Origin: Clostridiales bacterium
GTDB lineage: Bacteria > Bacillota > Clostridia > Saccharofermentanales > Saccharofermentanaceae
Reading direction: 5' to 3'
DNA: 60,778 nt
Assembly: GCA_017545245.1 (NCBI GenBank)
Contig: JAFWPB010000047.1
Location: forward strand, 1-60,778
The position numbers and the translations under genes are program-made. Below, in pieces: positions 25,817-33,899 of the stretch (its first letter is position 1; each line of letters begins with the position of its first letter). The notes under the pieces were generated by a model, which had not been told where the DNA came from, made no database searches, and saw only the letters and a list, made by a program, of their open reading frames with translations.

Positions 25817-26914
25817 GTGGGTCACGAAGAAGAAAGAATGAAACAGGTCCTGAACCGGTACGATGAGGTACTGTCCTCGATGGCAGACCCGTCTGTGGTT
25901 TCGGACTCGGCAAGATATTTGAAGCTTACAAAAGAACTGGCGGATCTCGAACCGATCGTCAGTAAGATCCATGAGAAGGAAAAGGTCGTGAAAGAACTGC
26001 GGGATGCGCGGGAACTGCACACGGCGGAAGAAGATGAAGAGATGCGGCAGATGGCGGCCGAGGAAGTGGCTTCACTCGAAGCGGAGCTCGGCGCGATCGA
26101 TGCGGATCTTGAAGAACTGCTGGCGGTCAAAGATCCGAAAGACGAGCGGTCCGTCATCATGGAAATCCGCGCCGGCGCAGGAGGCGAAGAGGCAGCGCTT
26201 TTCGTGGCGGACCTGTATAAGATGTACTCGGCGTATGCCATAAGTAAGGGCTGGAAGGTCGAGTATATTGAGAGCAACGATACCGAGCTCGGCGGATACC
26301 AGAAACTTGTGTTTTCGATCGAGGGGCGGGGAGCCTACAGCTGTTTTAAATATGAGAGCGGCGTGCATCGTGTGCAGCGTGTGCCGGTGACAGAGTCGGG
26401 CGGGCGTGTGCATACGTCGACAGTTACGGTGGCCGTGCTGCCGGAGGTCGATGATGTCGAGATCAACATCAATCCCAATGATCTGAAGATCGATACTTTC
26501 CGTGCGTCGGGCGCGGGCGGACAGCACATCAACCGTACGGACTCGGCGATCCGTATCACGCATCTGCCGACGGGGCTGGTGGTGACCTGCCAGGATGAGC
26601 GGTCGCAGCACAAGAACCGTGCGAAGGCGATGGCGGTGCTGCAGAGCCGGCTTCTTGAGATGGAAGAGCAGAAGCAGACCGGCGCGATTGCGGCGGAGCG
26701 GCGCTCGCAGGTAGGAACAGGAGACCGTTCGGAGAAGATCCGTACTTATAACTACCATCAGGGACGTGTGACCGATCACCGGATTGGGCTGACGTTGTAC
26801 CGGCTCGAGGAGATCCTGGCCGGTGACCTCGAGGAGATCATCCGACAGTTGACATTAGCGGACCGTGCGAATAAACTCGGTGGCGGCGCAGCTGGTGACG
26901 ATGAGGATGAGTAA
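25817..26914 (+). CDS. prfA: Peptide chain release factor 1
   Basis: Recognises UAA and UAG and triggers peptide release. The PxT tripeptide that reads the stop codon is visible as PVT in [18 protein letters not shown]. The catalytic GGQ is at 234-236 within [18 protein letters not shown]. The [25 protein letters not shown] block is RF1-typical. At ~365 residues it has normal length. I chose GTG 25817 because GAGGTGAG lies ~5 nt upstream; ATG 25838 is an alternative. The prmC methylase gene that often follows prfA in Bacillota is not next to it. The next gene is the Sua5/phosphatase fusion, which keeps the prfA-ywlC-ywlE neighbourhood known from Bacillus. Confidence 0.96.
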   Translation: MGHEEERMKQVLNRYDEVLSSMADPSVVSDSARYLKLTKELADLEPIVSKIHEKEKVVKELRDARELHTAEEDEEMRQMAAEEVASLEAELGAIDADLEELLAVKDPKDERSVIMEIRAGAGGEEAALFVADLYKMYSAYAISKGWKVEYIESNDTELGGYQKLVFSIEGRGAYSCFKYESGVHRVQRVPVTESGGRVHTSTVTVAVLPEVDDVEININPNDLKIDTFRASGAGGQHINRTDSAIRITHLPTGLVVTCQDERSQHKNRAKAMAVLQSRLLEMEEQKQTGAIAAERRSQVGTGDRSEKIRTYNYHQGRVTDHRIGLTLYRLEEILAGDLEEIIRQLTLADRANKLGGGAAGDDEDE

Positions 26915-27031
26915 GGCCATGCGGGCTGCTAATCGAGGCCCGGCCAGTAAGAAATAAGGCTGAAGAAGCGAGGCGTGAGCCATATGACGCGCCACTTGCG
27001 ATGCGGCCACAAACATAGATATTTCAGGTGC

Positions 27032-27046
27032 TGTAACAGTGTTACA
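27032..27046. promoter_or_regulatory. Perfect 15-bp palindrome upstream of the Sua5/YwlE fusion
   Basis: TGTAACA-G-TGTTACA, 32 nt before the ATG at 27078. A weak -10 (TAATAC, 27054-27059) follows, so a repressor here would block the promoter. The regulator is unknown. Confidence 0.5.
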
Positions 27047-27077
27047 CGCCATTTAATACAGAACCGAGGCGAGGAAA

Positions 27078-28748
27078 ATGAGTGAAAATACTCTGGAACC
27101 GAATCATATGAATGAGTGGAAGTTGCCGGACGAAACAAGATTCGAAACGAAGCTGGTGGAAGTGACCGACGAAGAAGGATTTGCTGCTGCGGCCAGAGCG
27201 CTGGCTGAGGGCGAGGTCGTGGGCATGCCGACCGAGACGGTGTATGGTCTCGGCTGTGATGCGAGAAACCCCGAGGCGGTGGCGCGGGTCTACGAGGCAA
27301 AAGGCCGTCCGTCAGATAATCCGCTTATCGTCCATGTAGCAAGCAAAGAGACGATCCCGCAGCTGGTATCGGAAATCACGCCAGTCGCGCGCGTTCTGAT
27401 CGATGCATTTATGCCAGGTCCGATCACTGTGATCATGAAGAAATCTTCCGTGATTCCGGACTGCGTCAGCGCGGGGCTGGACACGGTCGGGATCCGTTTT
27501 CCGATTCACCCTGTTGCGCAGGCTCTCATCGCGAGAAGCGGCGTGCCGGTGGCGGCGCCGTCGGCGAACCTTTCGGGAAGTCCGTCGCCGACAAAATCGG
27601 AGCATGTCATGAAGGATATGAACGGCCGCATCCCGTATGTCGTCGAGGGCGGCGAGTGTCAGGTGGGCCTTGAGTCCACCGTGGTCGATGCGACAGGGAA
27701 CTGGCCGCAGATCCTGCGTCCCGGTGCGGTGACGATGGAGCAGATGGAGCATGCGCTGGCGGGCGCGGGGATGACGAAGCCGGAGACGGTGGTGGCGCTG
27801 GAGAGTAAGCCCGAGGAAGCACCGCGGGCGCCAGGCATGAAGTACCGCCACTATGCGCCGTCCTGCGAAGTCCATATCCTGGGAACAGGGGACTTTGAAA
27901 ATTATGAGGAATACTACAAGGAAGCCGTCGAGCGTGAGCTCATCGATGAGAAGACGCCGGTCGGATTGTTTGTATCAGAGTCTATCGCGGCCGAGATACG
28001 GGTGCTTTTTGAGGACCGGCTCGATAAAATCTTGTTTTACACATATGGCGAAACTTCTGATGTGGAGGCCGCGTCGCATCATCTTTTCGACGGCTTGCGG
28101 CTTTTGGACGAGCAGGGGGCGCAGGTGATCTTCGCGCCGGCTTTCCCGAAAGAGAGGCTGGGTGTCGCGTATATGAACCGCCTGGAAAAAGCGGCGGCGG
28201 AGAACGTGAAGAAAAAAGAGCCCGCGAAGGAGCGTAGGAAAGTGCTTTTCGTATGTTCAGGAAATACATGCAGAAGTCCGCTGGCGGAGGCGATCATGAA
28301 GTCGCTCTGGCGGGATTCAGGTCCGCACAAGATGCTGGGGCGTCCGGATGTTGAGGCGGAACTGGAGGTTTCGTCGGCGGGTGTCGCGACCTCGGACGGG
28401 CGCTTTTACACGCGTTACTCGGAGGAGATTGCGGAGTACGAATATAATGTGGACATTTCAAACGAGCGTTCGACGCAGTTGACGGAGGCGCTTCTGGCCG
28501 AGCAGGATCTGGTCGTGTGTGTGACGGACGATCATTCGCATTTCCTGCGTTCGCAGTATCCGGAGTACACTGAGCGGGTATTCTCGTTTGAGGAATTGCT
28601 CGAGGAATTCCATATCGAGGGCATCGACGGGCATATCGCGGATCCTTATGGGCGCGAGTACGAGGTCTACCAGAAAACGGCGTCACAGATCGACCGGGTG
28701 CTTCGGGCTGTGTTCCCGGAGATCCTGAAAAAGTGGGAGATGACGTGA
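27078..28748 (+). CDS. Fusion of Sua5/TsaC threonylcarbamoyl-AMP synthase and YwlE-type phosphatase
   Basis: A 556-residue two-enzyme protein. Residues ~25-230 are the YrdC/Sua5 domain (GEVVGMPTETVYGLGCDA, KGRPSDNPLIVH, VAAPSANLSGSPSPT) that makes threonylcarbamoyl-AMP for tRNA t6A37. Residues ~235-375 look like the Sua5 C-terminal domain, introduced by PRAPGMKYRHYAPS. Residues ~386-556 are a low-molecular-weight phosphatase with P-loop CSGNTCR (393-399) and the acid loop DPYG (D522). Thr as the fifth P-loop residue is the determinant that separates arginine phosphatases (YwlE) from tyrosine phosphatases, so protein-arginine dephosphorylation is the likelier activity. In Bacillus these are separate genes (ywlC, ywlE) of one neighbourhood. 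Continuous frame; I see no sign of a sequencing join. Confidence 0.88.
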   Translation: MSENTLEPNHMNEWKLPDETRFETKLVEVTDEEGFAAAARALAEGEVVGMPTETVYGLGCDARNPEAVARVYEAKGRPSDNPLIVHVASKETIPQLVSEITPVARVLIDAFMPGPITVIMKKSSVIPDCVSAGLDTVGIRFPIHPVAQALIARSGVPVAAPSANLSGSPSPTKSEHVMKDMNGRIPYVVEGGECQVGLESTVVDATGNWPQILRPGAVTMEQMEHALAGAGMTKPETVVALESKPEEAPRAPGMKYRHYAPSCEVHILGTGDFENYEEYYKEAVERELIDEKTPVGLFVSESIAAEIRVLFEDRLDKILFYTYGETSDVEAASHHLFDGLRLLDEQGAQVIFAPAFPKERLGVAYMNRLEKAAAENVKKKEPAKERRKVLFVCSGNTCRSPLAEAIMKSLWRDSGPHKMLGRPDVEAELEVSSAGVATSDGRFYTRYSEEIAEYEYNVDISNERSTQLTEALLAEQDLVVCVTDDHSHFLRSQYPEYTERVFSFEELLEEFHIEGIDGHIADPYGREYEVYQKTASQIDRVLRAVFPEILKKWEMT

Positions 28749-28749
28749 G

Positions 28750-29301
28750 ATGCTTTACATCATGAGACATGGCAAAACAGACTGGAACAGTCTTCATAAG
28801 ATCCAGGGAAAGACAGACATTCCGCTGAACGAAGAGGGTCGGCAGATGGCGAGAGATGCGGCGGTGGAGTACCGCGACGTGCATTTTGATGTGTGCTATT
28901 GTTCGCCTATGATCCGTGCGCGCGAGACCGCGGAGCTGCTTCTGGCCGGCCGCGATGTGCCGATCATTTTCGATGAGCGCTTGGTCGAGATGGGATTTGG
29001 AAGCTACGAAGGCATCGAGAACAGTTTTTCAATCCCGGACTGCCCAATCAATGTGTTTTTCTTTCATCCGGAGGAGTTTACAGAATCGGTTGGCGGTTCA
29101 GAGACCATAGATGAACTCATGGCCAGGACCGGCGAGTTCCTCCGTGAAGTCGTGGAGCCTGACCTTGCCGCAGGAAAAGACGTCCTCATCGTCGGACACG
29201 GCGCCATGAATTCCAGTATTGTCTGCCAGTTCAAGAAACGCCCACGCTCCGAGTTCTGGGCGGAAGGCATTCCGAACTGTAAGTTACAGAAACTGACGTA
29301 A
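28750..29301 (+). CDS. Histidine phosphatase family protein
   Basis: 183 residues of the phosphoglycerate mutase-like superfamily. The catalytic RHG lies in MLYIMRHGKTDWN. Other motifs are PLNEEGRQMA, SPMIRARETAELL, EMGFGSYEG and VGHGAMN with the second histidine. The specific substrate cannot be read from sequence; such enzymes dephosphorylate small phosphometabolites. The ATG lies 1 nt after the fusion gene's stop, so the two are translationally coupled. Confidence 0.88.
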   Translation: MLYIMRHGKTDWNSLHKIQGKTDIPLNEEGRQMARDAAVEYRDVHFDVCYCSPMIRARETAELLLAGRDVPIIFDERLVEMGFGSYEGIENSFSIPDCPINVFFFHPEEFTESVGGSETIDELMARTGEFLREVVEPDLAAGKDVLIVGHGAMNSSIVCQFKKRPRSEFWAEGIPNCKLQKLT

Positions 29302-29380
29302 AGAACATGTGAATCAGTTTTTAGATGAACGGATTGTAGTACAACGACCTGATAATTAGTAGAATAGGAGGTGATCCTAC

Positions 29381-30154
29381 ATGAAAAATATGAAGTGTTG
29401 GATATTACTGTTTGCCCTGCTTACTCTCGCAATTCTTGTTCCCGGATGCCGTGGAAAGAAAAGCACCCGTGCCATTAATGAGTTGAAAGCCCCGGAGGCG
29501 GCGTTTATTACATCCTCTCTTACGCCATGGAAAGAGGCGCACCTGGTGCTTCTTAATGATGGGAAATTCCGTGTCATGACGGAAGAAGACGAGACAATGC
29601 TTGATCTTCTGGAATGGGAGTATCGCCTCTCTAAAGATTACTTTAAAGACTTGAAGGCGGAGTATCAGGAAGCCGCGGCCACCGCGACACCCCCCGAGTG
29701 GCATGAGGGAGATCCCTATCCGGGTACGCAGATCGACTGGCACCAATATGATGATGTCGACTATAAAAAATATGCCGAAGACAGTACCGCGATGCGCTAC
29801 TATAAAGAATATTTCGATGACAATACCTACAAACTGAAAAAAAGACCCGATGTCCGCGTTAGGGCCGTACTGATCTATAGCAGTGACGATCTCTACTACT
29901 CGATGAGCGATGAAGAAATCGGGAAGTGCTATCAGAGAGGATTTGAAATCGCATTTGAAGATCCGGAAATGAAAGAAGCGCTCCTTAGTTCCGTGAATGC
30001 CGATGCCTATTCAACTGGAAACGAAGCCACAGAGATCGAGATCGTTATCAAGGAGGATGAATACAGGAATATATGTATCCGTGTCATTGTCAATATTCTC
30101 GACCCCGATATCGGGGAGGCTTCCATGTTCGATAAGATAGAGCAGTGGAAGTGA
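29381..30154 (+). CDS. Lipoprotein of unknown function
   Basis: 257 residues. A signal peptide with lipobox-like LVPGC (Cys about 23) is followed by a mainly alpha/beta extracytoplasmic region rich in Asp, Glu and Tyr (EWEYRLSKDYFKDLKAEYQEA, IDWHQYDDVDYKKYAED). The last part has beta strands (TEIEIVIKEDEYRNICIRVIV). No family recognised. The ribosome binding site AGGAGGTGATC is an exact anti-Shine-Dalgarno complement. No terminator is clear before the XRE gene. Confidence 0.7.
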   Translation: MKNMKCWILLFALLTLAILVPGCRGKKSTRAINELKAPEAAFITSSLTPWKEAHLVLLNDGKFRVMTEEDETMLDLLEWEYRLSKDYFKDLKAEYQEAAATATPPEWHEGDPYPGTQIDWHQYDDVDYKKYAEDSTAMRYYKEYFDDNTYKLKKRPDVRVRAVLIYSSDDLYYSMSDEEIGKCYQRGFEIAFEDPEMKEALLSSVNADAYSTGNEATEIEIVIKEDEYRNICIRVIVNILDPDIGEASMFDKIEQWK

Positions 30155-30205
30155 GGAGGACGAATACTTGAACGCCCCGTTTCTTTTTCCATGGACGAAT
30201 TGTAG

Positions 30206-30211
30206 TATAAT
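30206..30211 (+). promoter_or_regulatory. -10 box upstream of the XRE regulator
   Basis: TATAAT within TTGTAGTATAATG; the -35 region is only a T-run (30184-30189). A similar TTGTAGTACAA sequence lies upstream of the preceding lipoprotein (29334). Confidence 0.4.
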
Positions 30212-30358
30212 GAATTGAAGCTTGAAAACTGCGGTGTATCAGTTGTTTTAACGATATGGGACATTGTTGTCACAAGGCAAAAAACGTGAATGCTCACTTT
30301 GTGTCCTTCAACTCTCGTTTTCGAAAAGCTAGTCTATGGACATCAAGGAGGTTGACTT

Positions 30359-30892
30359 ATGGATCTTGCAAAGATTGGAAGATTTCTGTCAGAACTTCGT
30401 AAAGAGAAAAAGATTACTCAGGAGCAGCTTGCTGAGAAATTGGGAGTTGCCAGAAGAACGGTTTCCAGATGGGAAACGGGAAGTAATCTTCCTGATATTG
30501 ATCTTTTAATGGAATTATCTGATCTTTATGAAGTCGATCTCCGTGAAATATTAGACGGAGCGAGGAAAAAAGAGATGTTAGATCAGAAAACAAAAGAAAC
30601 CGTTTTGAAAGTAGCAGAATATCAGAATGATCGTAGCTTAAGAATATCAAGAACAGTAATGATCTATTCGTTTATCGGACTTACTGCTTTGATCGTTCAT
30701 TTGATACTTGAGTGCCTAGAACTTCCGGATACGTTTTGGGCCGGCTTTGGAATGAGTTTTACATTGGGGCTTGCCATCGGAGCATTGATCTTTGTGATCT
30801 TATACATGACCGGAAAGCTTAGTAAACTCTGTGAAGTAAAGAGAAGACTTCTCGGTCTGGACTCCGAAGAAAAAGGAGCAATGAACAAATGA
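30359..30892 (+). CDS. XRE-family regulator with membrane helices
   Basis: 177 residues. The N-terminal Cro/CI helix-turn-helix (about 7-65: FLSELRKEKKITQEQLAEKL, VARRTVSRWETG, LPDIDLLMELSDLY) binds DNA. Two transmembrane helices follow (~99-117 TVMIYSFIGLTALIVHLIL, ~125-148 AGFGMSFTLGLAIGALIFVILY). This layout is typical of membrane-tethered regulators that control the small membrane protein encoded with them. AAGGAGGTTG precedes ATG 30359. Confidence 0.85.
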   Translation: MDLAKIGRFLSELRKEKKITQEQLAEKLGVARRTVSRWETGSNLPDIDLLMELSDLYEVDLREILDGARKKEMLDQKTKETVLKVAEYQNDRSLRISRTVMIYSFIGLTALIVHLILECLELPDTFWAGFGMSFTLGLAIGALIFVILYMTGKLSKLCEVKRRLLGLDSEEKGAMNK

Positions 30893-31080
30893 GAAAGATC
30901 AACGTATTATGGATGGTAAGCGGACTTCTGCTGGCAGGATTTCTTATCGTGATGCTAAGCGGACTTGCATTCGGAGTAAGTATTCCGGATACTGTCGTCA
31001 GGATCTGCGGAGTCGGAGCTTTGGTTTCGCTATTGGCATTTTCATTCGTTACATTCAGGAAAGTGATTTCGAAGAAATAA
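30889..31080 (+). CDS. Small membrane protein coupled to the XRE regulator
   Basis: 63 residues, essentially two transmembrane helices (about 7-27 and 36-56). The ATG overlaps the stop of the regulator (ATGA), indicating translational coupling. It is likely the regulator's partner or sensor; no enzymatic motif. Confidence 0.7.
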   Translation: MRKINVLWMVSGLLLAGFLIVMLSGLAFGVSIPDTVVRICGVGALVSLLAFSFVTFRKVISKK

Positions 31081-31164
31081 AAAGAACTATCTCAAAACAA
31101 ATGAGGTTGCCTCCGTTTCGATAACAGTTGTCAGAGAATACTCGATTTACCGCAAAGCGAGAGG

Positions 31165-31203
31165 TGTTCTATAAGATGGATCTAAGTGTCATCTTATAGA
31201 ACA
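31165..31203. repeat. Strong stand-alone hairpin
   Basis: Perfect 14-bp inverted repeat TGTTCTATAAGATG (31165-31178)/CATCTTATAGAACA (31190-31203) with an 11-nt loop. It directly precedes the AAGTGCTTTT motif and the hairpin array. No U-run follows. Confidence 0.75.
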
Positions 31204-31266
31204 GAAACAGGGGGCAAGTGCTTTTCGAGGAGGAGTAGGACTAGACGGGCTCAAAAGGAAGAGATG

Positions 31267-31520
31267 GTCCCATCGTTTTGTCCGTCGAATGGGACTAGAT
31301 CGGGCGGCAATGCCGAAATAGTCCCACGGATTTCCTTGCTTAGTGGGACTAAATCGTGCAACGTCAGCTGTATAGTCCCATTTTCTCGAATTTTGAATGG
31401 GACCAAATTGGATGAACGAGTCGGTATGGTCCCAGTTGTGGCTTCCACAGTGGGACCACATTGGTCAAACAGAGCGGCAAGGTCCCACTCGGGCCTCTAT
31501 ATAGTCTCGTCAAACGGGAC
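31267..31520. repeat. GTCCCA/TGGGAC hairpin array, period 54
   Basis: GTCCCA occurs at 31267, 31321, 31375, 31429 and 31482 (steps 54, 54, 54, 53). TGGGAC occurs at 31290, 31344, 31398 and 31451, with a decayed GGGAC at 31516. Each pair makes a 28-29-nt palindrome with a 16-17-nt variable loop; ~25-nt spacers vary too. Outer bases co-vary: TAGTCCCA faces TGGGACTA in the second unit, TGGTCCCA faces TGGGACCA in the fourth. The sequence between anchors is almost unrelated while lengths stay fixed. Confidence 0.85.
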
Positions 31521-31601
31521 GAATACTAAGGTTTGCTATCTGCTTTTAACTATTTGAGACAACGCCTTTTTATGTCGTGGGGAGGCTGTGCCACTACTGA
31601 C

Positions 31602-32597
31602 TCAGCTGCCTGAAGAGGCGGCTGCTGCGGCGGAAGCGGCGGCTGCAGAGGAGATGATCGCGACTTCGACGGCAATGATCGCCGAGATGATTGCGCTGAT
31701 AGCGGTGTCGCGGACCTGTCCGTTGCTGTCATTTGCGTAGGCGTCGATCACGATGGCGCAGGCGATCATGTCGCGGATGCGCTTGCCGGCACCCATCGCG
31801 CCCATGCCACGGATATTCTTCAACTTCCTGCTCGTGTCGGAGATGGTCTCGGCTACTTGTTCCATGTCCTTTTCACGCACGAGCATTGCAACAGCTGCGA
31901 TGATGGAGAACGCATCCCCGTTGAAACGGATCTTCTCCTGACGCAGTGCTTTTTGCGCGGAAGAAATACGAGACGCTTTCTCATCGGAACGTCCGTCAAA
32001 AACGCTGCTGATGCAGGCCATGTACTGGATGCGGTTTTTCAGACGGTAGAAGCTGCGCAGGGCCTGGAAGTCCTCTTCGCAGCGGCGGGCGATCTGGTCC
32101 GGGCTGTACTCGGAAATCGCCATCAGCACGCAGTTGGCAAGATCCTCTCTGCCGGTGATCATCGGATGGTCACGGCGCAGGAGCGTGTAGATCTCGCGGA
32201 CGCGGGCGATCATGCGGTCGTAATCCTGCGGCTCGCAGTTCTTATAGATCATTGTGGCCGCAAGGACCAGATAATCGGAATTAAAAAACTTCTTGTCGAG
32301 TGCTTTGTGGATCTTCCGGATGCTTTCCATGGCGGCATGCGGATCCGGGCTCATGCTGATTGTCGCGGCGACCACCTGACTGGCGTTGCCACGTCCGAGA
32401 GTAGAGAAAAGCCTCGTGTTGGAACGCACGATCTTCTTGGCATCACGAAGATGTTCCGGCGAAACGGAATGGTCCTGGCCGATGAAGGCCGACGCGCAGG
32501 CACTTGCCTCCAAACTCGTGTTCAAGACATAGGCGCTCTTGGCGGCGCGGAAATTCTCCTCAAAAATTGCGATGCTACGGTCGATTCTGTTCAACAT
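31602..32597 (-). CDS. DUF4003-like protein
   Basis: About 331 residues, almost wholly alpha-helical and cytoplasmic, resembling DUF4003 proteins of Bacillota (FEENFRAAKSAYVLNT, NTRLFSTLGRGNASQVVAA, KKFFNSDYLVLAA, MKxREIYTLLRRDHPMITGRED-like blocks). The function of that family is unknown to me. A C-terminal Ala/Ser/Ile-rich hydrophobic tail (ISAIISAIIAVEVAIISSAAAA) may associate with the membrane. ATG 32597 is preceded by AGAGGTG. An AGTGCTTTT motif (31945) lies inside. Confidence 0.72.
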   Translation of the reverse strand: MLNRIDRSIAIFEENFRAAKSAYVLNTSLEASACASAFIGQDHSVSPEHLRDAKKIVRSNTRLFSTLGRGNASQVVAATISMSPDPHAAMESIRKIHKALDKKFFNSDYLVLAATMIYKNCEPQDYDRMIARVREIYTLLRRDHPMITGREDLANCVLMAISEYSPDQIARRCEEDFQALRSFYRLKNRIQYMACISSVFDGRSDEKASRISSAQKALRQEKIRFNGDAFSIIAAVAMLVREKDMEQVAETISDTSRKLKNIRGMGAMGAGKRIRDMIACAIVIDAYANDSNGQVRDTAISAIISAIIAVEVAIISSAAAASAAAAASSGS

Positions 32598-32780
32598 AAC
32601 AAACACCTCTCTTTCTGTTCCCCGATATTCTACCATCGAGATGGTAAAGAAGTGGTTAAGGCATCTTTAAGGATTTTTCCCTTTCTAAAAGAACTTGCTT
32701 AGGTATTCATCCTGTGCTTCGGGGTTGGGCGCGGGCGCGGGGAGTCGAGGGAGGAGGGCGGCGGCGAAGGACCGGGCGAC

Positions 32781-33126
32781 AGTGCTTTTCGAGAAGAAGC
32801 CGTTTCGATCCACGTCAACTCCGTGAGAATTGTAAGTCGAATATCAGAAAAAAGTGATTCGGAGGGCTTTTTAAGTCGGAAATCCAATATTTCCAAAAAA
32901 CGACTTACTTTTTTTGCGCCGCGTAAGTCGGAAAATGGAAAAGGCCGTTTTCCGACTGCTTTTTCGGCCTGTTTTTCAGCGATTTTAAGTCAGAAAATGA
33001 AAATTGCCGATTTCCGACTTACTTTCTCAAAAAAAGAATTCCCAAATGGCGCGATTTGTAAGTCGTTTTTTGCAATTTCGACATTCGCGACTTATCTGCC
33101 CCATCATACCGCTCAAAAAGCACTAG
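32781..33126 (-). repeat. AAGTCG hairpin element, copy 2
   Basis: Read on the minus strand it begins CTAGTGCTTTTTGAG (33116-33124 reversed motif), then GGGGCAGATAAGTCG. Four 34-nt palindromes lie at 33060-33093, 32987-33020, 32925-32958 and 32873-32906, followed by an unpaired AAGTCG (32834). A plus-strand AGTGCTTTT at 32781 closes the other side, so the element is bounded by inverted motif copies. About 250 bp aligns closely with copy 1 (8871-9124), including spacers. Confidence 0.85.
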
Positions 33127-33272
33127 CCTTGCAGCTGCCTGCTCGCTCTCGCGCTCCCTCGGCGCCGACCCGTCGCGCCGCGGCTGCCTGCTTACCCGCT
33201 CACCAGGCGCCGGGCCTGAACCTGCCTGAAGGGGGAAATCGAAAAATCAAACGGGGAAATGCGTGATGGCCC

Positions 33273-33301
33273 TTTTACGCACGCAGGATGGGTAGTATAA
33301 T
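33273..33301 (+). promoter_or_regulatory. Upstream rpsF promoter candidate
   Basis: TTTTAC (33273-33278), 17-nt spacer, consensus TATAAT (33296-33301). Confidence 0.5.
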
Positions 33302-33447
33302 GAACTGGTCGAAAGACATTTTTATCTCAGCCCTCGCGCTGGGTGACGTGATATGATTTCCGAATGCCTGAGAGCTTCAATTTGGGACACCTCGAAAAAG
33401 AGGTAAGAGAAAGCGGACCTGTTATCCGAAATATCGGAAAATAGGGC

Positions 33448-33477
33448 TTGACGCAACCTTTTTACTTGTGGTATGCT
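33448..33477 (+). promoter_or_regulatory. Main rpsF operon promoter
   Basis: TTGACG (33448-33453), 18-nt spacer, TATGCT (33472-33477). The transcript leader would be ~105 nt. Confidence 0.7.
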
Positions 33478-33490
33478 ATCTCGTGCTGCG

Positions 33491-33562
33491 AAGGATGCAG
33501 ATTGCATATCTATATATGTTAATGAAATATCCTCGCTCTCATCGAAATAGGTATGAGAGCCG
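33491..33562 (+). promoter_or_regulatory. Structured rpsF leader, possible S6:S18 binding site
   Basis: AGGAT (33491)/ATCCT (33528) pairs first. Then comes a perfect 8-bp stem GCTCTCAT (33535-33542)/ATGAGAGC (33553-33560), followed at once by CCG and the ribosome binding site. Many rpsF leaders carry a hairpin with a CCG element bound by the S6:S18 complex for autoregulation. The match here is by eye and partial. Confidence 0.45.
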
Positions 33563-33588
33563 TTCTAGTCCAGGAGGAGGTGAAAATC

Positions 33589-33876
33589 ATGGCGAACAAG
33601 TATGAAATGATGGTTGTTTTGAGTCCTGTTCTCGGAGACGAAGGTATTACTTCTACTACCGATGCTATCAAGGCTAAGATCGAGTCTGCGGCTACGATCG
33701 ATTCTTTTGAGTCCCTTGGCATGAAGCGTATGGCTTACGAGATTGAGGATCAGAAAGACGGTTTCTATCTTCTGTTCAACTTCACATCGGATGCAGATTT
33801 CCCGAAGGAGATCGAGCGTGTGTTGAAGATCACAGAAGGCGTACTGCGTTTTCTCGTTATCCGCGTTGAGGAGTAA
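33589..33876 (+). CDS. rpsF: 30S ribosomal protein S6
   Basis: 95 residues, standard length. ANKYEMMVVLSP, MKRMAYEIEDQKDGFYLLFNF and RVLKITEGVLRFLVIRVEE are S6 landmarks. It binds S18 on the 30S platform. ATG 33589 follows AGGAGGAGGTG; the in-frame ATG at 33553 lies in the leader hairpin and is rejected. First gene of the rpsF-ssb-rpsR operon. Confidence 0.97.
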   Translation: MANKYEMMVVLSPVLGDEGITSTTDAIKAKIESAATIDSFESLGMKRMAYEIEDQKDGFYLLFNFTSDADFPKEIERVLKITEGVLRFLVIRVEE

Positions 33877-33899
33877 TTAACGAAAAGGAAGTAACGACT

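Larger units (their letters stand above)
31081..31601. other. Gene-free region holding the GTCCCA hairpin array
   Basis: Between the small membrane protein and the DUF4003 gene. From left to right: TATCTCAAAAC, a 14-bp-arm hairpin (31165-31203), AAGTGCTTTT (31216), the GTCCCA/TGGGAC array (31267-31520) and TTTGAGAC. No credible ORF. Confidence 0.8.
32598..33588. other. Long gene-free region before rpsF
   Basis: Contains GC-rich flanks (32705-32780 and 33130-33240), the second AAGTCG hairpin element (32781-33126), two promoters (33273-33301 and 33448-33477) and the structured rpsF leader. No ORF with a good ribosome binding site. Confidence 0.75.

Noticed and set aside
31267..31520. CRISPR array
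   Set aside because: Spacing is regular, but the repeated part is only ~8 nt on each side of a palindrome and no cas gene or leader is present. It fits a hairpin array.
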